From Vigna angularis (Eukaryota > Streptophyta > Magnoliopsida > Fabales > Fabaceae): a stretch of DNA of 64,000 nucleotides. The notes under the pieces are model-generated. The model was not told the origin of the DNA, ran no database searches, and saw only the letters and a program-made list of their open reading frames with translations. Below, in pieces: positions 23,950 through 35,797 of the stretch (the stretch's first letter is position 1; every line of letters begins with the position of its first letter). Made by a program: the position numbers and the translations under genes. Location of the stretch: positions 15,930,501 to 15,994,500 of the forward strand of contig NC_068973.1 of NCBI RefSeq assembly GCF_016808095.1, given 5' to 3'.

Positions 23950-26914
23950 AATGGCGATAAGGATCTCCGCTATCTTTGTCGCAGTTATTGTCGTTTGTTC
24001 TGATCCCACTGATTCCTATAGATGGACGTTAGATAAAGAGAGCATGAAGAAGTCACTGTCAGTTTAGGATTTCGAAGCTAAAAAGACTATTGATAAGGTT
24101 AGTGATCCCCGCTGTCCCTGAATGTAAGTTATTCCACTCCTAGGTACTCTCACCAACTAGTACCTGTTTAGCATGTGATCATACTTTAACATTCTCACTA
24201 CTTTTACATTTATTTCAAACTATTTTTTATTATTTTTTACTCTCCTCTATTTTACAAAAATATAAAAATTTATTTTTATATAATTATTTTACTCTTATAT
24301 TATTTATTAAATAAATATAAAATCATATATCAATATCAAATATCAAATAAATATAAAAATATATAATCTTATTGTTACTTTTCTAATAAATATATAGTCA
24401 CTAATTCATAATAAAATTCTTATTGTAATTCATTTTTTAATTAAATATGATTTTACACGGCGTTAAACTGGTATTGGTTATTTTCTCTCCAAAAACTTAA
24501 ATTTTCATATATTTTTGTTTCCCAAATTTTAAAAATGAAAGTTTGATTTTTTTAGTTTGTTAAAATTTTTTTTAATTAGTATTTAAATTCGAATATATCA
24601 AACAATATAATTATTTTAAATTTTAAACACTTTTTGATACTTAAAAGAATTTTAAAAAAAATATTTATTTTTAAAATTTAAAACTAATGTGCATTTGAAA
24701 AAAAAAAAACAAATTTTAATTTTAATATAAAATTTCAAAAATAAATCAATAATTAATTCGTAATTCTTTTATCACATACAACTTTTTTACTTTTTTTTAA
24801 TCTTTATATCCTTATATCAACTAAGTTGGTAGTTTCCATGATGTAATACGTTACGGTACTTTTAAAGATTGAAAAACTTTTCATTACATAATTATTCTAT
24901 CGTCTACACCTCTATATAAAAAAACGTATCAATTTTTCAATACGAAATTTATATCTTTATTAAATTAAGATAATTTTATTATATGAAAAAATAGAAAATG
25001 ATATTATCTTTATGTAAAAATAATTAGATAACTCCTCAGCTATAAAACAATCTCTTAATTTTCACTTTTTTCTTATTATTTAAAATTATGTTATTTTACA
25101 AGAAATTGTGACACACATTCACATGCATAAATGCCTATTTCTCCAAGTAATTAATAACGATGCTGTATTTTGTAGCTATTCTCTATTATACACCAATATT
25201 TTTACTGCTTTTAGTGTTTTGATTATGACTTTTCTTTTCAACATTTTTTACAATTTTAATATATATTTTATAACATTTTTAATTAACTTTTAGTTTCATT
25301 ACTCATAAAAGAAGTAAAACATAAAGATGCACATTTTTTATTTGATTTTAACCCATGTGTAGGTTTGTTTTACTAATTTTCTCTTTCGAATGCACCTTTT
25401 TTGTTCTTTCCTCTCGGGTTGTCATTCAACTTTACACTCACAAACTCAATCAAAAACGGTTAAAAATTACGAACTTAATTAAATTTTAATTATTATATGA
25501 ATTCAATATTTTTAATTAAAATGTTTAAAATAAGATTATTTATCCATTGGATTACTACTTTGTATCTATTTGATCCAATAAATATATTAAAGGATATAAT
25601 CTAACAAGGTTCATTAAGTTTTTTCATCTTGAAATAGCTCATAATACATTTATTGGAAAAGTATTCACAATTCAGACAATTCTAACTAATCTCGTCAATT
25701 TGATATTATGGTCATAATTTAAGGTAAGATATCACTTTGTTATTATTATTTATTTGAGGTAAATATTATTTCAATGATATTATTTGATATCTCAACATAG
25801 GTCAACGATCCATGTTAATCTTATAAATACAATTAGTATTCTCTAGAAAATACTCAATCACTCTACACATCACACCCATATTCACTACTATATTCTCATA
25901 TAACCTAAAACTCTCTTACTGACTTGAGTGTGAGTCTTTCGCAAGTAGATCTTTCCTCGTATTCCAACCTTCAAGAGTACATATTTGGGACTTCAAAGCA
26001 GCTCAAATCACGCCACATATCCAAAAGATCTTGTTTAAGACCCCATTAAGAACATATTTCAAGGAGAATCTTGGAGAGTAATTCTACTTTGATTTATAAG
26101 AATTTCTTAGATTAAATTGTGGTGCTTTAGAATCTTAAAAAGAGATGATATTAATACTTTCATTTCTATAAGCATATACTCTTCAAAATTTGTGTGTAGC
26201 TAATTTATCTATTATTTATACATAACATGTTTTAGTGTTTTACCTCTATGTATTTTTTTAAAATTTTTTATAATAAATATAATTTAGAAGTGTGCTTTTT
26301 TTATGGATTTAGTGTGGTCTCATGATTTATATTCATTTTTTTTTAATAAAAATCTATATGATTTTAAATGATTGATGAACTATGACACGTAAACATAATT
26401 CAGATATAAAAATTTATAATAAAACTTGACATGAAGTTATTTAAAATGTATAAAATATGTTTTTGTTTTTATTTGGGTGTATGATTATTATTTGTTTTTA
26501 TTAATATAATGACATGGTTATTACTTTCATCTTTTAGTTTTCAACGGTCAATTTAATTTGAGTCTTCATTCTTTTATTTTTTTAATTCTTCAATTAATTA
26601 CTGATGAAGAACGAAAAGGTCAAGTGGAAGAAGATAAAAGGAATGAATTATGAATTGAGTTTGAAAAAGTAAATGTAGTTGTGACATCTTTGATTAAAAA
26701 CGTTTGGATAACATAATATCTAAAAAAAATATTTTATATATTCATAAATATTCAATTAAAAATAATTAAATTTATAAATTTTTTAAAATTTTGTATTATA
26801 TATGTGTAGGGGCATCTTGGCTTTTTATGTCCAGATATATTCAGTGCTAATAATATGAACTTGCACCGTAATGACATGACCAACAAGATGTTAGTTAACA
26901 GCATTGACTAAGTT
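23950..26914. other. AT-rich intergenic sequence, no gene seen
   Basis: Homopolymer-rich, strongly AT-biased sequence with stops in all frames. The 61-codon open frame at 25108-25293 is low-complexity Phe/Ile/Asn and not credible as a gene. About 25840-26200 is less AT-rich and reads like transposon or old transcribed DNA, but nothing specific can be named. Confidence 0.4.
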
Positions 26915-27014
26915 GACTAATCTAAAGTCATGATTAAAGTATGATTAGCACAATGATTAATTCAGACTAATTTAAAGCCATGATTAAAGTATGATTAACA
27001 CAATGATTAATCCA
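26915..27014 (+). repeat. 50-bp direct tandem duplication
   Basis: Two 50-bp units (26915-26964 and 26965-27014) differ at only a few positions. Each starts GACTAAT and contains ATGATTAAAGTATGATTA. Confidence 0.8.
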
Positions 27015-27689
27015 AAAAACTAATCAATGTAGTTAACTACATGGATCAGGCTCATCGAGATAAAAGAAAAACTCATAAATCATAATATAAATAACATAGT
27101 AAACTAGATGCATTATTATATTCATTAATTATTGTATATACTATGATCTTATGCATTTGGTTGACTTGAGCGTCAAAGTGTCTTTTATAGACACAACTCT
27201 CATTTGGATCGAAAAAGGACTAGTTAGAGCTAGGAGTGCTTGGAATTGGGGTCTTTGTAGAGTATATTTTGTTTTGTAAGAATAATTAACGCCTATCGTG
27301 AGGCCGACTTATATTCTGTGAAGAGAAAAGTTATATGGTATCCACTACGAGTAGAATGGTCAAAGCAAGGGAAGCGGGTCTAGGACTCTCATTGGCTCAC
27401 ATAGCCGTGATGCTAGAAACACATGCAAATGCAGCGAGAGTTTGTTGATTCAAGAAAGAAGTGTTGAAGAGATGGATGTCTTAAGGTGAGAGAACGCCAT
27501 ACTGAGAATAAGGGTTCAGGTTGAAGGAGTAACTAGCAAGGGGAAGGAGAAGGAAATCCTTGAGAATGCAACGTCAATGCAAAAAGTTGCATTCTCACCT
27601 TCGTGTTGTCTGTGAAGCTGAAGGGAAAGCGATTATAAAACTGGAAGGGCAACAAACAACTCCTTGGCAATAGGATGAAATCGGTGACA

Positions 27690-28200
27690 CCCCTTTGTTG
27701 ATGGTATCATGGATACCCCACTCTTTAAGTAGTGGAAGACCTTGACATTGGATCAATATGATGGCAACATCAATCTAGATGGGCATGTACATTACTCAAG
27801 TCGATCTATACTTGACTGATGTTATCGTTATGTGCAAGACCTTTCCTACCACCTTGAAAGGAGTCACCCTATAGTGGTTTACCTACCTACCCTCTACTCC
27901 ATAGATTGCTTTGGCATATTGGTAGCATTCTTTACGATACAGTTTGTCACTAGTCGATACCATCATCTCACTTCCTTAGCACTTTTGAATGTTAGATGAG
28001 AGAAAGGGGAATCTACTAACCTTATTGATATGTTTGGGAAAGTGGCATCGAAGATCAGGAACTTGAACCTCGAAATCATTTTACACTATATAATCACGAC
28101 ACTGAAGCCAAGACCTTTCATGGACAACCTATGCATGACATCGCCAACAAGTAGGGAGGAGTTGAAGTAAGGAGGTGTTAAGTTTATGCGATTTATAATG
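27690..28200 (+). pseudogene. Ty3/gypsy gag relic
   Basis: The plus strand reads, with stops and shifts, like the core of plant gypsy Gag (retrotransposon gag domain). Recognisable pieces are GIMDTPL, LTLDQYDGNINLDGHV, SIDCFGILVAFFTIQFVTSRYHHLTSLALLNVR, EKGESTNLIDMFGKVASKIRNLN and RPFMDNLCM. In the family these run in the same order (a TSRRHHLT-like block, then RQxxxESLRxFMxRF, then NL). No zinc knuckle, protease or LTR pair was located, so this is a fragment. The frame changes at least once (near 27790-27840) and has several stops. Confidence 0.7.
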
Positions 28201-29427
28201 TTAGCATTATAGATATTATAGCAAAATTAACCCTGGAGGCTTATCACTTCATGGAATATAGAAATAACATAAAAATAGAAGAAGAAATGGTGGAGAACAT
28301 GAAAGAAGAGAGGGAGGACGAAATTTGAATCCTCCAAAAGATTCCTAAGCTCCACTAATTTGTTTCTCTAAATTTTTTTATACAGAAATTGGATTGTGTT
28401 TTGTTTTAGATTTTTTTATTATTTTAATCATCTTTATGATAATGTAATATCTTCTAATTATCTTCTAAATAATCAAATATTTTCAAAATATATTTGATTT
28501 TTATATCTAAAAATATTTGCTAGATTGTTGCATGTTTAGATGTTATTCCAATTTTGTTTCATATTAACCATTCTATTTTAAGTAAACAAAAAGGCACATT
28601 AGTTTATCCCAAAAAAAATTGAAAGATAAAAATTTAAACAATTGTTAGGTCCAGACTTATGATATATTTTTGCATAAAAAATCCAATATTCCCGTTAAAC
28701 ATCATTAAGTTTGATTAGTTTGGTTATAGTTGAATTTTATTTCTATACAAATTTAAAGTAAATAAATTGATCAAGTTTAGGTTATTGAGATTACCCAATC
28801 TATTAAATACTCAAGTAAATGAAAGAAGAATGGTCGATAAATGATTGAAATAATATATCAGTTTTAATATAATAATATATAATATATTACAAAAATATAA
28901 TTTATCTCTTTTCCTATACAACTTAATTTATGTCATTTACTAGTCATCCCCTCCATTAATGATTATGATAATTATGCACTTAACATATTCAAGTATACTA
29001 AACTTTATTTAAAAACGCAATTTATTTTTACTATTCTAAAATAAAATGTCACTTTTCACTTTGCCTGCAAATAATATAACTTACATGTGATTGTGACCAA
29101 AAAGTATCTCTTAAATCATATTCTTTCGCAGCTAACATTAATATTTGTATTCAAACCATATAGGAATAGCCTTCTATTAAATTACTTGGGATTTTCCACG
29201 AGAAAAAAATGTAATTATACTTAGGACATAAATATCATAAGTGAAGCTGAACATAAATAAATATCATGAAATGAAATTGGAACACGGCTAAAGGCAGCTG
29301 GAAAGTACTCGCAAAATCATTTTTCCTTGGGAATTTTAAGCACCAAGATTTCAAAACAAAACTATAACAAAATTCATTAACGTAACATTGGTACAAAAGC
29401 CTAGTGAATACCTCAAAAGGTAATATA
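28201..29427. other. Intergenic, AT-rich; includes the 3' flank of fibrillarin
   Basis: No gene is seen. The lowest part (just below 29428) probably holds the 3' untranslated region and poly(A) site of the minus-strand fibrillarin gene. Confidence 0.4.
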
Positions 29428-31970
29428 CTACGCAGTTTCTTTTTTCTTCTTGGGCATTCTATATCCTCCAACCACACAGGCATGGTCCCTCTCAAATGGT
29501 TCAAGGGTTACTTGTTCGAATGGTTTGAATTGATCCGCCTTCAACTTGTTCACTTCGCTTTCAAACACTGCCTCAGCAGGTACTGTGGAGTCTATGCAGT
29601 TAGCCTAAACATACAAAGGATACATGCAAGTCAGAACAATTAATCTACACAAAATTCCCCCTTTGTGTTTAGGGTTTAAAGCCTGAAAGTCCCAAGTTTA
29701 AATTCTGGAAACACCCTAACCCTAAAAGCCAAGAAAATACATGATAGGATCTTTGAAGATACCTTGATTGAAATAACAAAATGACCACCTGCTTTGAGAT
29801 AATACGAAGCATTCAACCCCAAAATCCTAGCCTGCAATGCCCACCAAAAATTAATAAACAAATATTAACAAAACAATTAGTTACTTGATTGTTTTCAGGA
29901 GCTTTATCTTCAAATGGAATACATTCCGGCAAATATAGAAGAGAACAGACACACTAAAATCATAACACTACACGCAAATTAAAACTGAAAACATAGGGAA
30001 AATAAAAGAAACTGAAAATTTAAAAAATAAAAGTAAAAATTGGTACTGAATAAGGAAAATTCAAACAAATGAAATCACCAAAGCTGTTGTATATTAAAAA
30101 ACACTAGTAAAACTATATGGAATAAACATAAAACAAATTGATGTGCATCAGAAACTCGGGTGTGCATCATCCATGCTGTCTTGAAGGGGAATCCGAGAAA
30201 CTCATCACATGCACAGATTGTCTCACATACTAATAACTGGACCCAAACAAACTTAGTAATGTATAATATATTATAAATATAATCGATATTATAAATATTA
30301 TATATATATATATATATATAATATATTCAAATTTCAAATTAATTAAAATATGAAACAAAATGATACTAAGAACACCGAAAATGGAGATAGAATCGGGCTC
30401 AAAAACTCTAAACCCCGAATGCATTCAACTTAAAAGAATAAAGTAACAAAACAATATAAAAAAGAAAAGATATTGATTTGCATCAGAATCTCGGTCTGCA
30501 TCATCCAAGATGTCTTGAAGGGGAATCCGAGTAACTCATCATTTGCAAATAAATTTCCCAACAAGAACAGAAGAAAAAAAACAAAAATATCCAATTAGCA
30601 AACTGTACTTTTTATTTAGCAAGGCAAGATAGCACAAGAATTCAATACCCGGAAAGCCAATTCTAGCTTGTGAACTCCTCACTACAGAAAACTTGCAATA
30701 GCCACATTTCAGATCCTAGGAAAACAAATTCTAACCTAGACTTCTAAAAGGGCAAATGAACAACTGATGAATCAAAATCAAACAAACATTAATAATATGC
30801 CACTGCTGATATTAGTACATCAATGTCTTGAAATACTAGTACATATATGATGTAAATATGACGATTAAGAGAAATTAAATCACACCTGATCAGGCTGAGC
30901 AACATCAGAAAAAATGACATCAACCATTCCAACCAACATTCTGTATTTAGCTGGATGTCTAGCATCTTCAATAATGGGAATAACATTTGTACGTTTTTTT
31001 GCCATGTTGACCAAATCACGACCACTTCTATGAGAAAACTCTACTGCATAGACAACTCCTGACTACACACAAAGAACAATACACTCCAAGTAAGCTATTA
31101 TACTCCACAGATCCGATATTATACATTTCTATAATATACTTACAGGGCCTACAACGTCAGACACGTGAGAAACAGTTGTCCCAGAAGCAGCTCCTAAGTA
31201 AAGGACTCTGGCTCCAGGTTTCTTCATGAACCAAAGTCAAAACTAATTAAATATTTGAAGTACACCTAAAAAGAGCAAGCTTGTTAAACTTACAATCCAG
31301 ATGTTGTCAACTCCACCAAGGATGGCAGCAGCCAACTTTGAACGAAAAGGATTCCATATTCTATATTCGTCTTTGGAACCATCTTCATTCTGCAAAATAA
31401 AGCTATTACTTCATAAATAACCTATATAAACTTAATCTACTTAAGGAATGAACAGGAAAAGTACCTGGACAGTAATCCTTTTTTCATTGTAAACAGCTTC
31501 GCCGGGAACAAGATTCTTAGTTACAAGTGCGTCTTCTTTACCCTTGGCAATGAAAATTCCTCCATGCCTATGCGGCTGAACTACGACTTTGCTCCCGCCC
31601 TTCATTCCACCTCTGCCACCGCCACGGCCACCACCCCTGCCGCCTCCACGGCCACCACCACCTCTGGCTTTGAAGGGCGTACCCCTGTCTCCACCTCTTC
31701 CCCCACCACCTCTTCCTCTACCTCTGTCTCCCCTACCACCCCTAAATCCACCACCAGAACCACCACGACCTGCAGAAATTCAGACAGTTATCAGGAAAAG
31801 GAAATGTATTACAATTACATTCTTCTACTAATAAAAGAAATCATCAAAACACAAGGAAATGGGCGAGTAAAACACAATCTACGACATAAAACAGGATGTC
31901 AACAAGTGCTAAAGCGAAATGCGTAAAGTGATACATCGATAACAGAAAAGTTACCTCTTGGAGGAGCCAT
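29428..31970 (-). CDS. FIB: Fibrillarin, box C/D snoRNP 2'-O-methyltransferase
   Basis: This is the nucleolar methyltransferase of box C/D snoRNPs; it 2'-O-methylates rRNA at sites chosen by guide RNAs. Exons (minus strand): 31955-31970, 31465-31769, 31294-31389, 31144-31221, 30886-31062, 29763-29831, 29428-29604. They total 918 bp: 305 aa plus TAG, in frame. Residues 1 to about 70 form the Gly/Arg-rich (GAR) domain, beginning MAPPRG and continuing in RGG/GGR repeats. The Rossmann-fold methyltransferase follows: [17 protein letters not shown] is the AdoMet-binding loop, then [43 protein letters not shown] and FVISIK. The C-terminus is [11 protein letters not shown], as in plant fibrillarins. 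Intron 5 (29832-30885) hosts two box C/D snoRNAs. Identification is secure; the FIB1/FIB2 paralogue cannot be told apart from sequence alone. Confidence 0.97.
30141..30215 (-). ncRNA. U60: Box C/D snoRNA, U60-like, copy 2 (3' copy in fibrillarin intron 5)
   Basis: This is a second copy about 335 bp downstream in the same intron. C box GTGATGA (30202-30208), D box CTGA (30148-30151), and a different but still perfect terminal stem (TGTGCA with TGCACA). The guide TCGGATTCCCCTTC and the C'-like GATGATGC are identical to copy 1, while the stem, the loop after the guide and the bases before the D box differ. Conservation of guide, boxes and pairing with a changed stem argues that both copies are or were functional. 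Confidence 0.87.
30476..30550 (-). ncRNA. U60: Box C/D snoRNA, U60-like, copy 1 (5' copy in fibrillarin intron 5)
   Basis: On the minus strand a perfect 7-bp terminal stem (ATTTGCA with TGCAAAT) brackets a C box ATGATGA (30536-30542) and a D box CTGA (30483-30486). A C'-like GATGATGC lies between them. The stretch TCGGATTCCCCTTC is complementary to the conserved 25S rRNA segment GAAGGGGAATCCGA, in the right place for a guide upstream of a degenerate D' box. In Arabidopsis both fibrillarin genes carry a U60 guide (U60.1f/U60.2f) in intron 5, the same host intron. The U60 name comes from that precedent plus the guide; the structural elements are seen directly. Confidence 0.88.
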
Positions 31971-32044
31971 CTTGGAGAGCAGATAGTGTAAACGGCGAGA
32001 AAGTGATGTGCAAAGCAACAACCAATTATGGTTTTAAGGAGGAC

Positions 32045-32210
32045 TTTATAAGTAGGGTTTAAGAAGTAGGGTTTTCATTTTACACTGGAAATAAATAAAC
32101 ATAAAACACCTTCCATTATCTACTTCTCTAACCCTAGCGCATCACTTCCGCTCCACTAAGCCGGCCCAGCCCATTTTTCATGTCCTGTGTACTCAATTGG
32201 GCTTAGTTGG
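32045..32210 (-). promoter_or_regulatory. Fibrillarin promoter: telo-boxes and site II elements
   Basis: Reading toward the gene on the minus strand, there are site II (TGGGCY, TCP-binding) motifs at 32198-32203, 32169-32174 and 32163-32168. Two telo-boxes (AAACCCTA) follow at 32067-32075 and 32053-32060, then a TATA-like TTATAAAG near 32045-32052. Telo-box plus site II is the standard plant promoter signature of ribosomal-protein and ribosome-biogenesis genes, which fits fibrillarin. The lone ACCCTA near 32130 may be a third, reversed telo-box core. Confidence 0.75.
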
Positions 32211-32972
32211 AAACACTCTAATTTCATTGCTTTTAGGATATTACTTCCTGCACTCCCTCAAATTTCAACTTGCACACCATAAAATATATGAAATGACAAA
32301 CATAACCTTATGAGTATTTTAATCGAAACCAGACTCCCTCTTCTTCTCCATGGAGGTTGGCGCAACTGCTTCTAGCTTCGCAGTCAACAAGCCAATTATG
32401 GCATTGTCGTTTTATTGTGAGTAAATTAAATTCCCACCACCTGTTTTTGTAATTTTTATAGATTCAAACTGAACTTAATAAGGTTGAGTAAATTAACTCA
32501 TGTTTTGAAATTTCTTTTTGTTGAAATTTCTAAATTTCAATAATTTTTATTAGTTTTGTAGAATTGTTTTAAAAATGTATTATATAGGATTTTAAAATTA
32601 AATTAAATTAAAAAGTTACAGCTACAAAAATTAAATACTAAAATTAAAATAATAAATAACTAAACTTTGGTTGATAGAGTTGAGTTTGGATTCAACATAC
32701 ATAATCTATTATCCAACAACTAAAAAAAATCCATCAATTATATTGAATTGTGTATAATTTTAGAATAAAAACTTATATATGTTACATGAGAAAAAGTTAA
32801 CAAAATAATTTTCTTCTTATTCTTAATTTCTAAATGAATATTAATTAATTAGATTGAAGTTAGAAAAAAAAAACTTATAAACATAACATATTGGCATTGA
32901 AAATTTTACACTTTTTATTAAAATATTAAAGTTAGAAAAAATGCTTTCTTGATCTTATGTTAATATTATATT

Positions 32973-32973
<1 letters not shown>

Positions 32974-33021
<48 letters not shown>
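32974..33021. repeat. (TA)n microsatellite
   Basis: An uninterrupted AT dinucleotide run of about 46 bases. The open frames across it on both strands are artefacts of the repeat. Confidence 0.95.
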
Positions 33022-33026
<5 letters not shown>

Positions 33027-33700
33027 CAAAATTGGTTAGAACCGCGGGCCAATCCGGTCCACCATGGGTTCGGGACGGATTGAGTTTGAAAAAAATATCA
33101 TTTTTTGATACGGGACAATTTTTCATTCGGTCCACTTAGAACTCGACTCAACCTAGTTTAACCCGTGGTGAGCTTGGTTCACTCAGTAACCCACCTAATT
33201 TAATTTAATTATTTATTACTTTATATTTTAATATTATTAGTTAACACTTTTTTTTATTGCGTTGTACATGGGGATAAAGAAAATTATGTTTCCAAGAGAG
33301 AAAAATATTATGAATATATCTATTCAGAACTCTAATATTATAAATGGATAAATGACACAAAAATGTTCAATTTTATAAACTTATTTGTTCGCTTTTTGTG
33401 CTTGCTTTTGGATTACATTTGGATTATTTGGTATTTTTTTATTTTGAATTTTCTTTGAAATTTAACATCATTTTAGAGTGAAATTTATTTAGATTTGAAT
33501 TACAAAAAAAATTAATTTTTTTAGATTTGAAAAAAAAATGTAATTAAGTGAGATAGTGAGCCAACCCATGATGGCTTGGGCCGGATTCAATTTCTTTTTA
33601 CTTGCTAATAAATGAGTTAGGTTGGGTTGGTTCATTAAGTGACAAACATGTGGTGGGTTGGACCGGATTACTCGTTTTATCATAAAAAAAAGTTTAAATG
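33022..33700. repeat. Probable dispersed DNA-transposon-like repeat
   Basis: A region less AT-rich than its surroundings, with GGGTTGG, GGACCGGATT, GCGGGCCAATCCGG and related words near both ends, partly in inverted orientation. This word pattern recurs in non-autonomous plant transposons, but I could not define terminal repeats or a target duplication. Confidence 0.3.
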
Positions 33701-34839
33701 CTTAAATGTAATCAATTTAAATTATACATAATTGAAAATAATGTATTGATATTTGAAGCAGTCATTTTTAATACTTAATCTTCTATGGAGACACATAGAA
33801 ATAGAGGTATCCTAATCTAATCCTTCATAAGAATCTCCTTAAGGGACTTTTTTAGTATTTTTCTCAACTAACGTGGGTTTTCATTCTAGTTGTAGTAACA
33901 ATGTATGACGAATTTGAATCCTTATCCACAGGGATCTCTTCCTTGTTCTCTAAATTAGTCTTCTACTTTGTCCACCCATCATGTCAGGTAATTTCTCAAT
34001 CACCTTTAGAGCATTTTCATTATATATATGTTCCATTTAAAACAAAGATACCCAATAAAGTGCTTCATACAAATGGACACATTAAATATTCATCTACCTT
34101 CAAAGTCCTCAACATCAAGGTAAAACATTGACTCAAATATCTTAGAAACTAGATATAAAATGAATCCCCAACATCACGTTACAAATAGAGACACGTGAAT
34201 TCTATTAACCTAACTATCATACAATGTGTTTATATATCAAACATCAATCAAGTCCCAAATTAAACCTATAATAATATTGTAACTTTTAGTAACATTCAGA
34301 ATCATTGATGACTTCACGTATCTTTACACAAGTTATCTAAATTTCTCATGAATTAGTTACTAGCTAATTGCAACTAGGACTCCCTAAAATTAATGCTACT
34401 ACATACATTATTAAGCAACTACTGCAAGTACACCCTAATAATGAGTTGTCAGGATTGTTAAGTCACTTATGATAAGTTGTGTAGTTGTCAAGGTTATTAA
34501 GTCACTTATATGATCATTTGTGACAACTTGACACCTAACCTTCCAAAATTGTTAGGCTTTACAATCATCTCCCAAGTACCAATTATGGTCATTCAATTTT
34601 GAGGATTAACACCTCAACAATATCCTAAAAGTGTTGAAAAATACACAACAGAATGTTTAGAGCGTGAACAATACTAAGAAGGGGCTACGAGCAGATGTCG
34701 TGGGTCTCTTTCTAGCCTCACCCTATGTAGAGCTGTATGTCTAGTATGTAGAGACATCTTGTCTTTTTCTCATTTTTGTAACAAAACATTATGAATATAC
34801 ATTGAAACAACTTAAAATTAAAAACCAAAAAATTGATTC
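33701..34839. other. Intergenic, nothing recognised
   Basis: The open frame at 33901-34131 has no recognisable motif. Some CAAGGTTATTAAGTCACTTAT-like phrases repeat around 34440-34520, suggesting an old repeat. Confidence 0.3.
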
Positions 34840-35250
34840 ACTAAAAAACTGGATTTCGAAATTCGGTACATGCATTCAATCAGATTTTAAAATTCAGTAA
34901 ATTCCCTCAACTGGATTTTGAAATCTGATGCATTCCCTCAATATGATTTCAAAATGTAATGCACTCCCTTAATCACATATCAAAATCTAGTACATTCCTC
35001 GACCAAATTTTGAATTGGATGCATTTATTCTTTCAACTAGGTTTAAAAATCTGATGACCTAAAAAATAAACCAAAATGCCTTACATAATCTAATGTTCAC
35101 CAACCTTAACCAAATTTCATAATTTGGTGCATACTCAAACTTCAACTTTAATCGAATATCAAAACCTGGTACATAAATACATATAACCAGATTTCTAAAT
35201 TTGGTTCCTCTATCAAATCAACTTAATCAAAATTCATAAATAGATTAACT
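34840..35250. repeat. Degenerate tandem array of about 30-bp units with a palindromic core
   Basis: About ten diverged units. The typical unit is a self-complementary core close to GGATTTTGAAATCTG followed by TGCATTCCCTCAA. Spacing is about 30-34 bp at the left and less regular at the right. Confidence 0.7.
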
Positions 35251-35797
35251 ATGTTCAACATAGGATTTTGAAATATGTTTCCCCCACCTACAATTCTCAC
35301 TTTCCCCTACGATGACCCACCTCAAATGACCATTCTTAAAATAAAAGAAATTGAACTTACCTTAAGAGAGGAGATGGACAGGTAGAGGAGGAATGGAACA
35401 AAGGTGCATTGTGGGCACTAATGAAGAAAATAAAGGATAAGATTTGGAGGAGGTTAGAAGTGGTAGAAGGAATGAAGGAAGAAGAAATATATGGGGTATA
35501 TGATGTCTGGGCGAAGAACGAAAAGGAAGAAGAAATTTGTGGGGAGTAGGATGTATGAGAGTGTAATTAGGATGTTGTGGAGAGAATAAATAAGAAGAGA
35601 GTAAATTGGGTTTTTTATCCTTGTCAAAGTCAAAGGACATTTTTGGATTTAGAAAAATTTAGGAGTGCAGAAAGAAAAACGTGGGGTGTAGGAAGAACCC
35701 CAATTTAGATTATAATTTTTTTTGTCTAGTTTAACCTATTTGCATACTTTTTAGACTGGTCCATGAGTTCACCTATTTGACACCTTTAGTATTAGTA

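Noticed and set aside
31564..31926. Pro/Thr-rich plus-strand open frames (120 and 80 codons)
   Set aside because: They are the antisense of the Gly/Arg-rich exon of fibrillarin, whose minus-strand reading is secure.
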